NCBI GenBank assembly: GCA_902776645.1
Contig: CACYQT010000051.1
Coordinates: 1-36,391, forward strand
Direction: 5' to 3'
DNA: 36,391 nt
DNA from: an uncultured bacterium
GTDB taxonomy: Bacteria > Verrucomicrobiota > Lentisphaeria > Oligosphaerales > Oligosphaeraceae
Positions 8,007 to 15,900 of this stretch are shown piece by piece. The translations under genes and the position numbers were made by a program. The first letter of the stretch is position 1, and every line of letters starts with the position of its first letter. The notes under the pieces are model-generated. The model was not told the origin of the DNA, ran no database searches, and worked only from the letters and a program-made list of their open reading frames with translations.

Positions 8007-8843
8007 TTACATTTTGCGTAATTCCGGGCTGTCATACTGGCCGTGGAGGCCGATTTCGATGCGGCATTCGACGTGGTCCATGCCCATCGAGACGGCGGCT
8101 TCGCGGGCCTTGTCGATGTCGTCGGTCGTATGGGCGACGCCAGACAAGGTGGCCTGTGTTCCGGAGCAGGTGACCTTCAGGAAGAAGACGGGTATACGGC
8201 GCACATGGAGGATTTCGCGTTCGATAGCCTGCCCCATGGCCAGATTCTTCAGCATGGCCTGCGCGTCGGCTTCGACCTCCGGCGTGACGGTCTGCTTCAC
8301 CAGCGAGCAGATGATCTCCACCGCGTCGTCCGGCGTCAGATGCTCCGTGTTCAGAATCATCTGGTAGGCGGCGGGATTGGCCCATTCCGTGTCGAAGAAA
8401 TAGCTGTTGAATCCCGCGCGGTCATGGTCGATGCGGTCGACCAGTTCCTTCGCCTGGCGGATGTCAATCCCTTCCGACTCCGCGACACGCTGGTAGCGGA
8501 CTTGCGGCGACGCGACGAGACGCACGCGGACCGCGCCGGGCACGTCCGCGAACAATACTTGCGAACCGCGCCCCAAAATCACGCAGGAATCCGCCTTCGC
8601 TTCTTCATACATGACTTGCTTCAAACAACATACGTACTCCTCCACGGCGTTCGTCAAGGCCGCGAAAAAGCCCGGCTTCCGTTCATCGAACGCCAGCCGC
8701 TTCTTCTCCGTGATCCCCATGGCCTCCAGACGCGAATCCACGACATTGCGGTCGATGAAATGCGCCGGCAGCTTTTCCGCCAGTTTCTCCGCCACAATCC
8801 TTCCGTAGGCCCCGCGTTCGCGTGCAATTGTGATAATCGCCAT
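8007..8843 (-). CDS. Cytidylate kinase-like family protein with BON-like C-terminus
   Basis: A 278-residue protein of the cytidylate-kinase-like family (PF13189 type). The N-terminus TIARERGAYGRIVAEKLAEK takes the place of the P-loop, but the usual Gly-Ser-Gly-Gly part is reduced to GAYG, so nucleotide binding may be altered. ILGRGSQVLF (about 88-97) is a family motif. The last 75 residues (LKVTCSGTQATLSGVAH, then DIDKAREAAVSMGMDHVEC) resemble a BON fold; this is inference. GGAGG is 6 bases before the ATG. It lies 33 bp after ilvN, probably in one operon. Substrate unknown. Confidence 0.75.
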   Translation of the reverse strand: MAIITIARERGAYGRIVAEKLAEKLPAHFIDRNVVDSRLEAMGITEKKRLAFDERKPGFFAALTNAVEEYVCCLKQVMYEEAKADSCVILGRGSQVLFADVPGAVRVRLVASPQVRYQRVAESEGIDIRQAKELVDRIDHDRAGFNSYFFDTEWANPAAYQMILNTEHLTPDDAVEIICSLVKQTVTPEVEADAQAMLKNLAMGQAIEREILHVRRIPVFFLKVTCSGTQATLSGVAHTTDDIDKAREAAVSMGMDHVECRIEIGLHGQYDSPELRKM

Positions 8844-8858
8844 GTCGCACCTCCTTTC

Positions 8859-8895
8859 TTAGTCGTTTGTTTCCAGTTAGTTGTTTTGTTTCCAG
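8859..8895. repeat. Tandem duplication of the ilvN 3' end
   Basis: Two units, 8859-8876 (18 bp) and 8877-8895 (19 bp), differ by one base and one indel. In sense each ends in TAA; the right-hand unit holds the real last codons and stop of ilvN, the left-hand one is a non-coding copy directly after it. Confidence 0.85.
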
Positions 8896-9401
8896 TCTTC
8901 GGTCGTGCCCGAGTTGCGCGCCAATGCGACGCGCCCTGTGCGAGCCAGTTCGATGATGCCGAACGTCTTCATCAGCTCCGTGAAGGCCTCCAGCTTCTCC
9001 TGCGCGCCAGTCACCTGGACGATCAGCGAATCCGGCAGGACATTCACGACGTTCGCCTTGAAAACGTCCGCCAGCTGGATGATTTCGTTGCGGTCATGGC
9101 CCGCCGCCTTCACCTTGATCAGCATCAGCTCACGGGCCACGAAATCGTTTTTCGACAGGCTCGTCACCTGCACGACCTCCACCAGCTTGTTCAACTGCTT
9201 CTCAATCTGCTCGAGAATCGCCTCGTCGCCGTGCGTCACGATGGTCATGCGCGAATAACGCGTATCATGGGTCGGGCTCACGGCGAGACTGTCGATGTTG
9301 TAGCCGCGTCCGCTGAAGAGGCCCGCCACGCGGGCCAGAACGCCGAAGCGGTTTTCAACCAGCACGGAAAACGTCGATGACTGTTCTTGCTTCTCTTCCA
9401 T
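8877..9401 (-). CDS. ilvN: Acetolactate synthase small (regulatory) subunit
   Basis: A 174-residue regulatory subunit of acetohydroxyacid synthase, the first common step of branched-chain amino acid synthesis. The N-terminal ACT domain (about 9-85) has FSVLVENRFGVLARVAGLFS and GYNIDSLAV, the effector-binding signature. The C-terminal half matches the second ferredoxin-like domain of the family. Length is normal. It starts 24 bp after the NifU-type gene and is followed by the kinase-like gene, so the three may be cotranscribed. The catalytic subunit is not in the window. Ribosome site before the ATG is weak. Confidence 0.92.
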   Translation of the reverse strand: MEEKQEQSSTFSVLVENRFGVLARVAGLFSGRGYNIDSLAVSPTHDTRYSRMTIVTHGDEAILEQIEKQLNKLVEVVQVTSLSKNDFVARELMLIKVKAAGHDRNEIIQLADVFKANVVNVLPDSLIVQVTGAQEKLEAFTELMKTFGIIELARTGRVALARNSGTTEDWKQNN

Positions 9402-9425
9402 GGGAGGCAGTTCCGTCGAAGATGT

Positions 9426-9659
9426 TCACATAGCCCTTTCGACCGTGATCTTTTCGTCGATCTGTTCGCGCAGAATGGCTTCGATGCCGTTCTTCAGCGT
9501 CATCTGGGCATGCGGGCAGCCGCCGCAGGCGCCTTTCAGCTTCAGAAAGACGTTCCAGTCTTCGATCTTCACGAGTTCGAGGTCGCCGCCGTCGTTCTGC
9601 AGATGGACGCGGAGCTCTTCGAGCAGTTCAACCACTTTTTTCTTGATGTCGTCGTTCAT
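9426..9659 (-). CDS. NifU C-terminal-type Fe-S scaffold protein
   Basis: A 77-residue single-domain NFU protein. The domain signature LQNDGGDLELV is at 20-30 and the cluster-binding CGGC motif has Cys45 and Cys48. Family members hold a [4Fe-4S] cluster at a dimer interface and pass it to target enzymes. Length fits a stand-alone NFU domain. It lies 114 bp downstream of valS and 24 bp upstream of ilvN. Confidence 0.92.
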   Translation of the reverse strand: MNDDIKKKVVELLEELRVHLQNDGGDLELVKIEDWNVFLKLKGACGGCPHAQMTLKNGIEAILREQIDEKITVERAM

Positions 9660-9715
9660 GATTTTTTGCCTTTTTATATAGTTATAGCAATTTTTTTGTG
9701 AAAAGTCAATAAACT

Positions 9716-9803
9716 TTCATCTGTTCGCGGACGCGAAGTAGTATTTTTCAACGGCGGGACGCCCGTCGTTACATCAATACGCCTTCATCTGTTCGCGGAC
9801 GCG
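9716..9803. repeat. Direct repeat: scar copy of the valS 3' end
   Basis: A 20-bp exact direct repeat occurs at 9716-9735 and 9784-9803 (68-bp spacing). The second copy is within the last codons of valS. In sense the first copy continues so that it would read LRVREQMKVY then TGA, against LARVREQMKAY then TGA in the real gene. Between the copies lies an inverted repeat (9750-9758 with 9762-9770, one wobble) right after the valS stop. Confidence 0.85.
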
Positions 9804-12446
9804 GGCCAGTTTTTCCTGCGCCTCCGCCAGTTTCGCGCGTTCCTGCGCGACGACGTCCGCCGGCGCCTTGCTCACGAACTTCTCGTTCGACAGCTTCTTC
9901 TCGACGACGCCCACGTACTTCGCCAGTTCGGCCTCCTGTTTCTCAAGACGCTTCTTCTCCGCGTCCAGATCGACGATGCCCGCCAGCGGGATATACGCCG
10001 TCGCCGCCGTGGAGACGGCCACGCCGCTCGGCCCTTCCGGCTGGTAGCCCGGAACGAACTTCAGATCGCCCGCGTTCACCAATGCCTTGAAGGAGGCTTC
10101 GTCGCGCTTCAGGAATTCGTGCATTTCGTCATTGGCGGGAGCCACGACCATGTCCAGAGCCTTGGACGTGGCGATGCCGTAGTTCGCACGGACGGCGCGG
10201 ATGGCGCGAATCAGTTCGAACTTCGCCTCCGCGTCGTCTTCCGCGGCCTGCGTCGCGCCATAGCCGTTGAGCACGTCTTCGGGAATCGCCGCCGGCCATT
10301 CCGTCATCATGATGGAATCGTCCGCCGTGGCGAAGCCCATCTGGTGATAGAGTTCGTCCGTCACGAACGGCATGATGGGATGCAGCAGCTTGAGGAACGT
10401 CGCGACGCAGTAGTCGAACAGACGGAGGACCGTCTGCTTCTGCGCGGCGTCGCCGCCGTTGAAGACAGGCTTGCAGGATTCGAGGTACCAGTCGCAGAAC
10501 TTGCTCCAAATGAACTCATAGAGGACTTTGGAAACTTCGTTGAAGCGGAAGTTGGCCAAACCGTCGGTGACTTCCTTGATGGCCTGGTTGAGGGAGGCGA
10601 GAATCCACTGGTCGTCCGGACGGAGCGCGCCGAGATTGTCCAGCGTCGGTTTCGCGGAGGTCACGGGGCCCTGCATCAGGCGGAAGCGGACCACGTTCCA
10701 GATCTTGTTCGCGAAGTTGCGGCCGATCTCGCACTTTTCGTTGGAGTAGCGGATATCCTGCCCGACAGGCGCGATGTAGATGACGGTAAACCGCAGCGCG
10801 TCAGCGCCGTAGGTAGCGATGACGTCCAGCGGATCCGGCGAGTTGCCGAGGCTCTTCGACATCTTGCGGCCCTTTTCATCGCGGATGATGGACGTGAAAT
10901 AGACGTCTTTGAACGGGATGTCGCCCATGAATTCGATGCCGGCCATGATCATGCGGGCCACCCAGAAGAAGATGATGTCCGGACCGGTCACGAGGGTCTG
11001 CGTCGGATAGAACGCCTTCAGGTCGGCGGTGTTGTCAGGCCAGCCGAACGTGGAGAACGGCCACAGCCACGACGAAAACCACGTATCCAGAACATCTTCT
11101 TCCTGAACAAGATGCGTGCAACCGCACTTCGGGCATTTCTCCGGCATGCCCTTCGCGACGACGATTTCGCCGCACTGTTCGCACGTATAGGCCGGAATGC
11201 GGTGGCCCCACCACAGCTGGCGGCTGATGCACCAGTCGCGGATGTTCTCCATCCAGTGGCGGTACGTCTTCACCCAACGCTCCGGATAGAATTTGATGCG
11301 ACCGTCGTCCACCGCCTTCAGGGCGGGCTCCGCCAGCGGCTTCATCTTCACGAACCACTGGTCCGAAAGACGCGGCTCGACGGGAACATCGTTCCGTTCG
11401 GAATAACCGACCTGATGCGTGTAGTCTTCGATATGGTCCAGCAGGCCAAGCTCTTCGATCTTCTTCACGACGGCTTCGCGGCAGACATAGCGGTCCATGC
11501 CTTCGAACTCCTTGCCGGCCTCCGCGTTCATCGTGCCGTCGTCGTTCATGATGTTGATGACTTCCAGATTGTGGCGCAGACCGACTTCATAGTCGTTCGG
11601 GTCATGCGCAGGCGTGATCTTCACGGCGCCCGTTCCGAAGTCCTTTTCGACGTAATCGTCTGCGATCAGCTCGATTTCGCGATTGACGATCGGCAGGATC
11701 AGCTTCTTGCCGATCTTGCCCGCGTAGCGTTCGTCCGTCGGATTGACCGCGACGGCCGTATCGCCCATCAGCGTCTCAGGACGCGTCGTGGCGATGACGA
11801 CGTAGCCGCTGCCGTCCGCATACGGATAGCGGAAATGCCACAGATGGCCTTTCTCTTCCTTGTAGATGACCTCTTCGTCCGAGAGGGCCGTGCGGCCTTT
11901 CGGACACCAGTTGATGATGCGGTGGCCTTTGTAAATCAAGCCTTTATTGTACAGGCGGATGAAGCATTCCTGGACGGCGGCGGAAAGGCCTTCGTCCATC
12001 GTGAAACGCTCGCGCTGCCAGTCGCAGGACGTTCCGAGGGAGCGCAGCTGCTTGATGATCTTGCCGCCGTACTGCTCCTTCCACGCCCAGACGCGTTCCA
12101 GAAACTTCTCGCGTCCAAGATCATAGCGCGTAAGCCCTTCGTTCTTCTTCAGTTCCTTCTCGACCTTCGTCTGCGTCGCGATGCCGGCGTGGTCCGTTCC
12201 GGGCAGCCAGCAGGTTTCGCGGCCGTTCAGCTTCTCGAAGCGGATGAGAATGTCCTGCAGCGTGTTGTTCAGGATGTGGCCCATCGTCAGCTGGCCCGTG
12301 ACGTTCGGCGGCGGAATGACGATCGTGTACGGCTTCTTGGACGAATTCACGTCCGCATGGAAATAGCCGCGCTCTTCCCATATCTTGTACCACTTGGATT
12401 CCACTTCAGCGGGATCGTAGGCTTTCGACAATTCTTCTGTGCTCAT
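9774..12446 (-). CDS. valS: Valyl-tRNA synthetase
   Basis: An 890-residue class Ia aminoacyl-tRNA synthetase that charges tRNA-Val. PPPNVTGQLTMGH (45-57) is the HIGH region, with Thr in place of the first His. The CP1 editing domain follows. A Cys4 cluster (CEQC, later CPKC) precedes LDTWFSSWLWPFSTFGWP. KMSKSLGN lies near residue 527. The C-terminal coiled-coil arm (about 820-890, Glu/Lys/Ala-rich) is typical of ValRS and contacts the tRNA. The Shine-Dalgarno is weak (AGGT). It follows the SpoU-type gene by 29 bp. A tRNA-Val gene lies 14 kb away in the same window. Confidence 0.97.
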   Translation of the reverse strand: MSTEELSKAYDPAEVESKWYKIWEERGYFHADVNSSKKPYTIVIPPPNVTGQLTMGHILNNTLQDILIRFEKLNGRETCWLPGTDHAGIATQTKVEKELKKNEGLTRYDLGREKFLERVWAWKEQYGGKIIKQLRSLGTSCDWQRERFTMDEGLSAAVQECFIRLYNKGLIYKGHRIINWCPKGRTALSDEEVIYKEEKGHLWHFRYPYADGSGYVVIATTRPETLMGDTAVAVNPTDERYAGKIGKKLILPIVNREIELIADDYVEKDFGTGAVKITPAHDPNDYEVGLRHNLEVINIMNDDGTMNAEAGKEFEGMDRYVCREAVVKKIEELGLLDHIEDYTHQVGYSERNDVPVEPRLSDQWFVKMKPLAEPALKAVDDGRIKFYPERWVKTYRHWMENIRDWCISRQLWWGHRIPAYTCEQCGEIVVAKGMPEKCPKCGCTHLVQEEDVLDTWFSSWLWPFSTFGWPDNTADLKAFYPTQTLVTGPDIIFFWVARMIMAGIEFMGDIPFKDVYFTSIIRDEKGRKMSKSLGNSPDPLDVIATYGADALRFTVIYIAPVGQDIRYSNEKCEIGRNFANKIWNVVRFRLMQGPVTSAKPTLDNLGALRPDDQWILASLNQAIKEVTDGLANFRFNEVSKVLYEFIWSKFCDWYLESCKPVFNGGDAAQKQTVLRLFDYCVATFLKLLHPIMPFVTDELYHQMGFATADDSIMMTEWPAAIPEDVLNGYGATQAAEDDAEAKFELIRAIRAVRANYGIATSKALDMVVAPANDEMHEFLKRDEASFKALVNAGDLKFVPGYQPEGPSGVAVSTAATAYIPLAGIVDLDAEKKRLEKQEAELAKYVGVVEKKLSNEKFVSKAPADVVAQERAKLAEAQEKLARVREQMKAY

Positions 12447-12475
12447 GGTTTCTTTTACCTATATTTATAATATGC

Positions 12476-12991
12476 TCAGACCAATGTTCTCTTCAGACAT
12501 TCAAAAACGACGACCGCCGCGCAGTTCCCCACGTTGATGGAGTTCTTGCAGCCAAACGTCGGCAGGCTGATGAAGCCGTCGCATAGCGACAACGCTTCTT
12601 CCGAAACGCCAAGTGCTTCATTTCCAAGAATCAATGCGCACGGGAAGCGGATTTCCGCATTCCAGTACCATTGCGCCCCTTCCACCGTTTCGACGCCGTA
12701 GACCGCATATCCGCGGCCACGGTATTCGCCGACGGCCTCCGCCGCCGTTTCGAAATGGCGGCACGGCACGAGCTTGTCGCAGCCGCGAGCCGTTTTCTCC
12801 AGCTTCTCATGCGGCGGGCAGGCCGTGTAGCCGCAGGCCGCGATCTCCTCCACGCGGGCGGCCTCCGCCACGCGGAAGACGTTGCCCACGTTGTAGGCGC
12901 TGCGCAGACGGTCCAGAATCAGTACAACAGGAAGCGCCCGCGACTCACGGGGCGCTTCCACATCTCCTGTTCTGACGGTTACTTCTTTCAT
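12476..12991 (-). CDS. SpoU/TrmH-family RNA 2'-O-methyltransferase
   Basis: A 171-residue SPOUT methyltransferase that would transfer a methyl group from SAM to a ribose 2'-OH in tRNA or rRNA. The three family motifs are present: LDRLRSAYNVGNVFRVAEAA (motif 1, N and R), ALILGNEALGV (motif 2) and ISLPTFGCKNSINVGNCAAV (motif 3, knot). It lacks the N-terminal substrate-binding extension of RlmB, so it is a minimal form like TrmH/TrmL; the target cannot be told. No clear Shine-Dalgarno is seen. An array of three ATTCTAGAG units lies just upstream (13004-13030). Confidence 0.88.
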   Translation of the reverse strand: MKEVTVRTGDVEAPRESRALPVVLILDRLRSAYNVGNVFRVAEAARVEEIAACGYTACPPHEKLEKTARGCDKLVPCRHFETAAEAVGEYRGRGYAVYGVETVEGAQWYWNAEIRFPCALILGNEALGVSEEALSLCDGFISLPTFGCKNSINVGNCAAVVVFECLKRTLV

Positions 12992-13003
12992 TGTCTGCGA
13001 TAT

Positions 13004-13030
13004 ATTCTAGAGATTCTAGAGATTCTAGAG
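13004..13030. repeat. ATTCTAGAG nonamer array, 3 units
   Basis: Three exact 9-bp units between the helicase gene and the SpoU-type gene, the same family as the 10-unit array at 5443-5532. Confidence 0.85.
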
Positions 13031-13062
13031 ATGGTGTGAATCCAGAAAACCAGTAAATTATA

Positions 13063-13088
13063 AATTGTTAATTGTTAATTGTTAATTA
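13063..13088. repeat. AATTGTT heptamer array ending in the helicase stop codon
   Basis: Three full 7-bp units and a partial one. In sense orientation the TAA stop of the helicase begins the array (TAATTAAC...). Confidence 0.85.
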
Positions 13089-14810
13089 GTGCCGCGGCCC
13101 GCCGCGGCGGACACGGCCGCCGCGATACGAACCGCCACTGGACGAACGCCCTTTCGTCGGCTTCGTGAACGACTTCGACGACGCCTTCGCCTTCATGTCC
13201 TCCGGCCATTGCAGCATCTCCTCCTCCGGCTGCGTGATCGGCAGCGGACGGGCGATGTATTTCTCAATGTCCGGAACGACAAACGCGCTCTCTTCATCCG
13301 CGAAACTGATCGCGCGGCCGCGATGGCCCGCGCGTGCCGTCCGCCCGACGCGGTGGACGTAGTCCTCCGCTTCGTACGGGAAGTCGTAATTGATGACATG
13401 CGTCACGTCGTCGACATGGATGCCGCGTCCCGCAACATCTGTCGCGACAATGACTTGCGTCTTGCCTGTCTTGAAATCCTCCAGAATCCGCAGACGCTTC
13501 TTCTGGTCCACGTCGCCGGAAAGCATCTCCGACGCGATGCCGCAACGCTGCAATTCCGCATGGAGCTCCTCCACGTCGCGGCGGCGGTTGCGGAAGATCA
13601 GCACGCGATGGCAGTCTTCATGGCGCAACGTCCACAGCAGGACGGGCATCTTCTCCGCCGACGTAACGGCGTAAATCGTTTCATCGACGCCATCTGCGAC
13701 AACATGTTCAGGCTCCGCCTCCAGAACGGCCGGATTCGGACGCATCCAGCGGGACGCCAGATTCATGATGTCGTGGTTCAGCGTCGCGCTGAACAGCATC
13801 GTCTGGCGGCCTTCGGGTGTCCCGAGGCGGTAGATGATCCGCTTCACGTCCGGAATAAAGCCCATGTCCAGCATGCGGTCCGCTTCGTCGATGACCAGAA
13901 CTTCCACTCTGTCCAAATTCACGACATGATTGCCGAGATAGTCGATGAGACGGCCGGGCGTCGCCACGACGAGATCGACGTTCGAATGGAGCAACCGCCG
14001 CTGGCGGTCGTAGTCCATGCCGCCGTAGACGGCGACCGTGTTGAAATGGCAGTACGCGCATAAGGCGTTGGCGTCGTGGGCGATCTGGATGGCGAGCTCA
14101 CGCGTCGGCGCCAACGCGAGGGCGAACGGCTGGTTCGGCTCGCGCGGCGCATGGGGCCGCGACAGGAAATGGTACAGCATCGTGATGAGAAACGCCGCCG
14201 TCTTGCCAGTGCCCGTCTGGGCCTTTCCGGCGATGTCGTCGCCCGCCAAAGCGTGCGGGAGAACCATGCCTTGAATCGGCGTACATTTCTTGAACTGAAG
14301 ATCTTCCAACAAGGCGCGAAGGATGCGCGGATCCAGCGGGAAGTCCTGGAAGAGGATGTCGCCTTCCTTTTCGCGAACGGCCGGCGGAACTTTCCATTTG
14401 CCGATCGAACGGACTTCGCGATTCTCCGCCTGGCCAGCAAGCTTTTCATCGTCAACTTCCGTCGAGTCAACGGCTTCCGCTGTTTTTTCCGTTTCAGCGA
14501 TTTCCGCTGTTTTCACCGCTTCGGCGGTTCCAGTCGCTTCTTTCGCTTCCGCCGCTTTCACGGCTTCTGGCGTTTCCACCGCTTCGGCTGCTTTTACGAT
14601 TTCAACCGTTTCCGCCGCTTCCGCGACGGTTACTTCAACAGGTTTCGGAAGTATCTCCGGTTGAACATGTTCTGTTTTCTCCGGCTTGGCGGCCTTTTTC
14701 GGCTGCTTCTCCGGCTTGCCTTGGACAGACGCCGAAACCGCCGTCGCGCCGCTGATTTCCTTCAGCCACGCCAGAAATTTCGGTATGAATCTTGATTGAA
14801 CTTGTGTCAT
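13086..14810 (-). CDS. DEAD-box RNA helicase
   Basis: A 574-residue ATP-dependent RNA helicase. After a short N-terminus comes a low-complexity Ala/Glu/Val/Thr tract (about 30-125). The core has the Q motif (FQDFPLDPRIL and TPIQG), AQTGTGKT, PTRELAIQ, TPGRLIDY, DEAD in VLVIDEADRM, SAT, and in the second domain ATDVAGRGIHV and YVHRVGRTARAG. The C-terminus is basic and Gly/Ser/Arg-rich with RGG-like repeats, typical for RNA binding. The ATG at 14810 is preferred: a TTG-initiated extension of 23 codons would start inside the predicted promoter. Resembles the RhlB/RhlE/CshA group; exact orthology is uncertain. Confidence 0.92.
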   Translation of the reverse strand: MTQVQSRFIPKFLAWLKEISGATAVSASVQGKPEKQPKKAAKPEKTEHVQPEILPKPVEVTVAEAAETVEIVKAAEAVETPEAVKAAEAKEATGTAEAVKTAEIAETEKTAEAVDSTEVDDEKLAGQAENREVRSIGKWKVPPAVREKEGDILFQDFPLDPRILRALLEDLQFKKCTPIQGMVLPHALAGDDIAGKAQTGTGKTAAFLITMLYHFLSRPHAPREPNQPFALALAPTRELAIQIAHDANALCAYCHFNTVAVYGGMDYDRQRRLLHSNVDLVVATPGRLIDYLGNHVVNLDRVEVLVIDEADRMLDMGFIPDVKRIIYRLGTPEGRQTMLFSATLNHDIMNLASRWMRPNPAVLEAEPEHVVADGVDETIYAVTSAEKMPVLLWTLRHEDCHRVLIFRNRRRDVEELHAELQRCGIASEMLSGDVDQKKRLRILEDFKTGKTQVIVATDVAGRGIHVDDVTHVINYDFPYEAEDYVHRVGRTARAGHRGRAISFADEESAFVVPDIEKYIARPLPITQPEEEMLQWPEDMKAKASSKSFTKPTKGRSSSGGSYRGGRVRRGGPRH

Positions 14811-14867
14811 TCCGCTATCTGAAAAACGTTTTAATGGTCGATGTCGATATCTGCTAAGAAACTTATT

Positions 14868-14895
14868 AATATATAACAATTTGTAGAATTATCAA
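14868..14895 (-). promoter_or_regulatory. Predicted promoter of the DEAD-box helicase
   Basis: Minus strand: TTGATA (14890-14895), 16-bp spacer, TATATT (14868-14873). This places the transcript start near 14861, downstream of the possible TTG start at 14879. Confidence 0.55.
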
Positions 14896-14991
14896 GTCCT
14901 GCGTGCGGCGGCATTGGACCGCTCTCAGGTTTTCTCGCCATTCCGCCACACGGCGGTATATTATTGGATTGCAAAGCTACACTCACCCTAA

Positions 14992-15019
14992 AATTATGAA
15001 TTATGAATTATGAATTCTG
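14992..15019. repeat. AATTATG heptamer array containing the prmA start codon
   Basis: Three exact AATTATG units (14992-15012) and a fourth, AATTCTG. The ATG of the third unit is the start codon of prmA. Confidence 0.85.
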
Positions 15020-15891
15020 CATTGAAAAAGATCCATGTCGTTGAAATCCTAAGCTCTCTGGACGACGTCCCCATGCTCGGCGAAGCCCTCGCCGCGCTCG
15101 ATTTCAACCCTTCCTCCTACGCCAGCAAGGAGACCGGCATCGGCACGACCTATCTTCTGGCCGATTCCCCCGAGCAGGCCGCCGAAATCCGACAGGCCGT
15201 CATCGAGGGCCTGAAGGACTGGAACGACATGTTCACGAAACCGCTGACTATTGAATGCCAGGAACTTGCGGAAGAAGACTGGTCGCAGAGCTGGAAGCGC
15301 CATTTCCACACGTTCCGCGCGTCCGACCGCATCGTCGTCAAACCCAGCTGGGAGACGTACGACGCCAAGCAGGGCGATCTCGTTCTCGCCCTCGACCCCG
15401 GCATGTGTTTCGGAACAGGCTACCACGGCACGACGAAGGCCTGCCTGCAGTTCATGGACGAACTGGAGGCGAAACAAGGCCCATGTTCCTTCCTTGACGC
15501 AGGTTGCGGCTCCGGCATCCTTTCCATTGGCGCATGCCTTCTCGGCTACAAGCCTGTCTTCGCCTTCGACAACGACCCGCAGTGCATTCCTACAACCAAT
15601 GAAAACATGGCCGTGGCGGGCGTCAGCGGCGCCGTCGTCACCGTCGCGGATCTCGCCTCCTATCCGGGCCAGAAGTGCAAATTGGTCGTCGCCAATATTT
15701 TAGCGGTTGTCTTGAACAAATATGCCGAAACGGTCGTCACCTACGTGGACCGCCCCGGCCATCTGATTCTCTCCGGCATTCTGACGGAGCAGTACGACGG
15801 CATCCTGCAGCGCTACACGGCCCTCGGCTGCCGCGAAATCGGCCGCAAAACCATCAACGAATGGACCAGCGGCTGCTTCGAACTGAAGTGA
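15010..15891 (+). CDS. prmA: Ribosomal protein L11 methyltransferase
   Basis: A 293-residue SAM-dependent methyltransferase that methylates lysines and the N-terminus of ribosomal protein L11. An N-terminal substrate-recognition domain (1-100) includes the W-SQSWKRHF motif. The catalytic domain has LDPGMCFGTGYHGTTKACL (128-146), the SAM motif DAGCGSGILSI (163-173) and VVANILAVVL near 225. Length is normal. No clear Shine-Dalgarno is present; the start ATG lies in an AATTATG array. The HipA-like gene begins 9 bp after the stop, so the two are likely cotranscribed. Confidence 0.95.
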   Translation: MNSALKKIHVVEILSSLDDVPMLGEALAALDFNPSSYASKETGIGTTYLLADSPEQAAEIRQAVIEGLKDWNDMFTKPLTIECQELAEEDWSQSWKRHFHTFRASDRIVVKPSWETYDAKQGDLVLALDPGMCFGTGYHGTTKACLQFMDELEAKQGPCSFLDAGCGSGILSIGACLLGYKPVFAFDNDPQCIPTTNENMAVAGVSGAVVTVADLASYPGQKCKLVVANILAVVLNKYAETVVTYVDRPGHLILSGILTEQYDGILQRYTALGCREIGRKTINEWTSGCFELK

Positions 15892-15900
15892 AAAAATGAC

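Noticed and set aside
9750..9770. Intrinsic terminator for valS
   Set aside because: The hairpin is real, but on the minus strand it is followed by A residues rather than T, so it does not fit the intrinsic pattern.
10119..12470. A 783-codon plus-strand ORF opposite valS
   Set aside because: Antisense shadow of valS. It has no family motifs and ends past the valS start.
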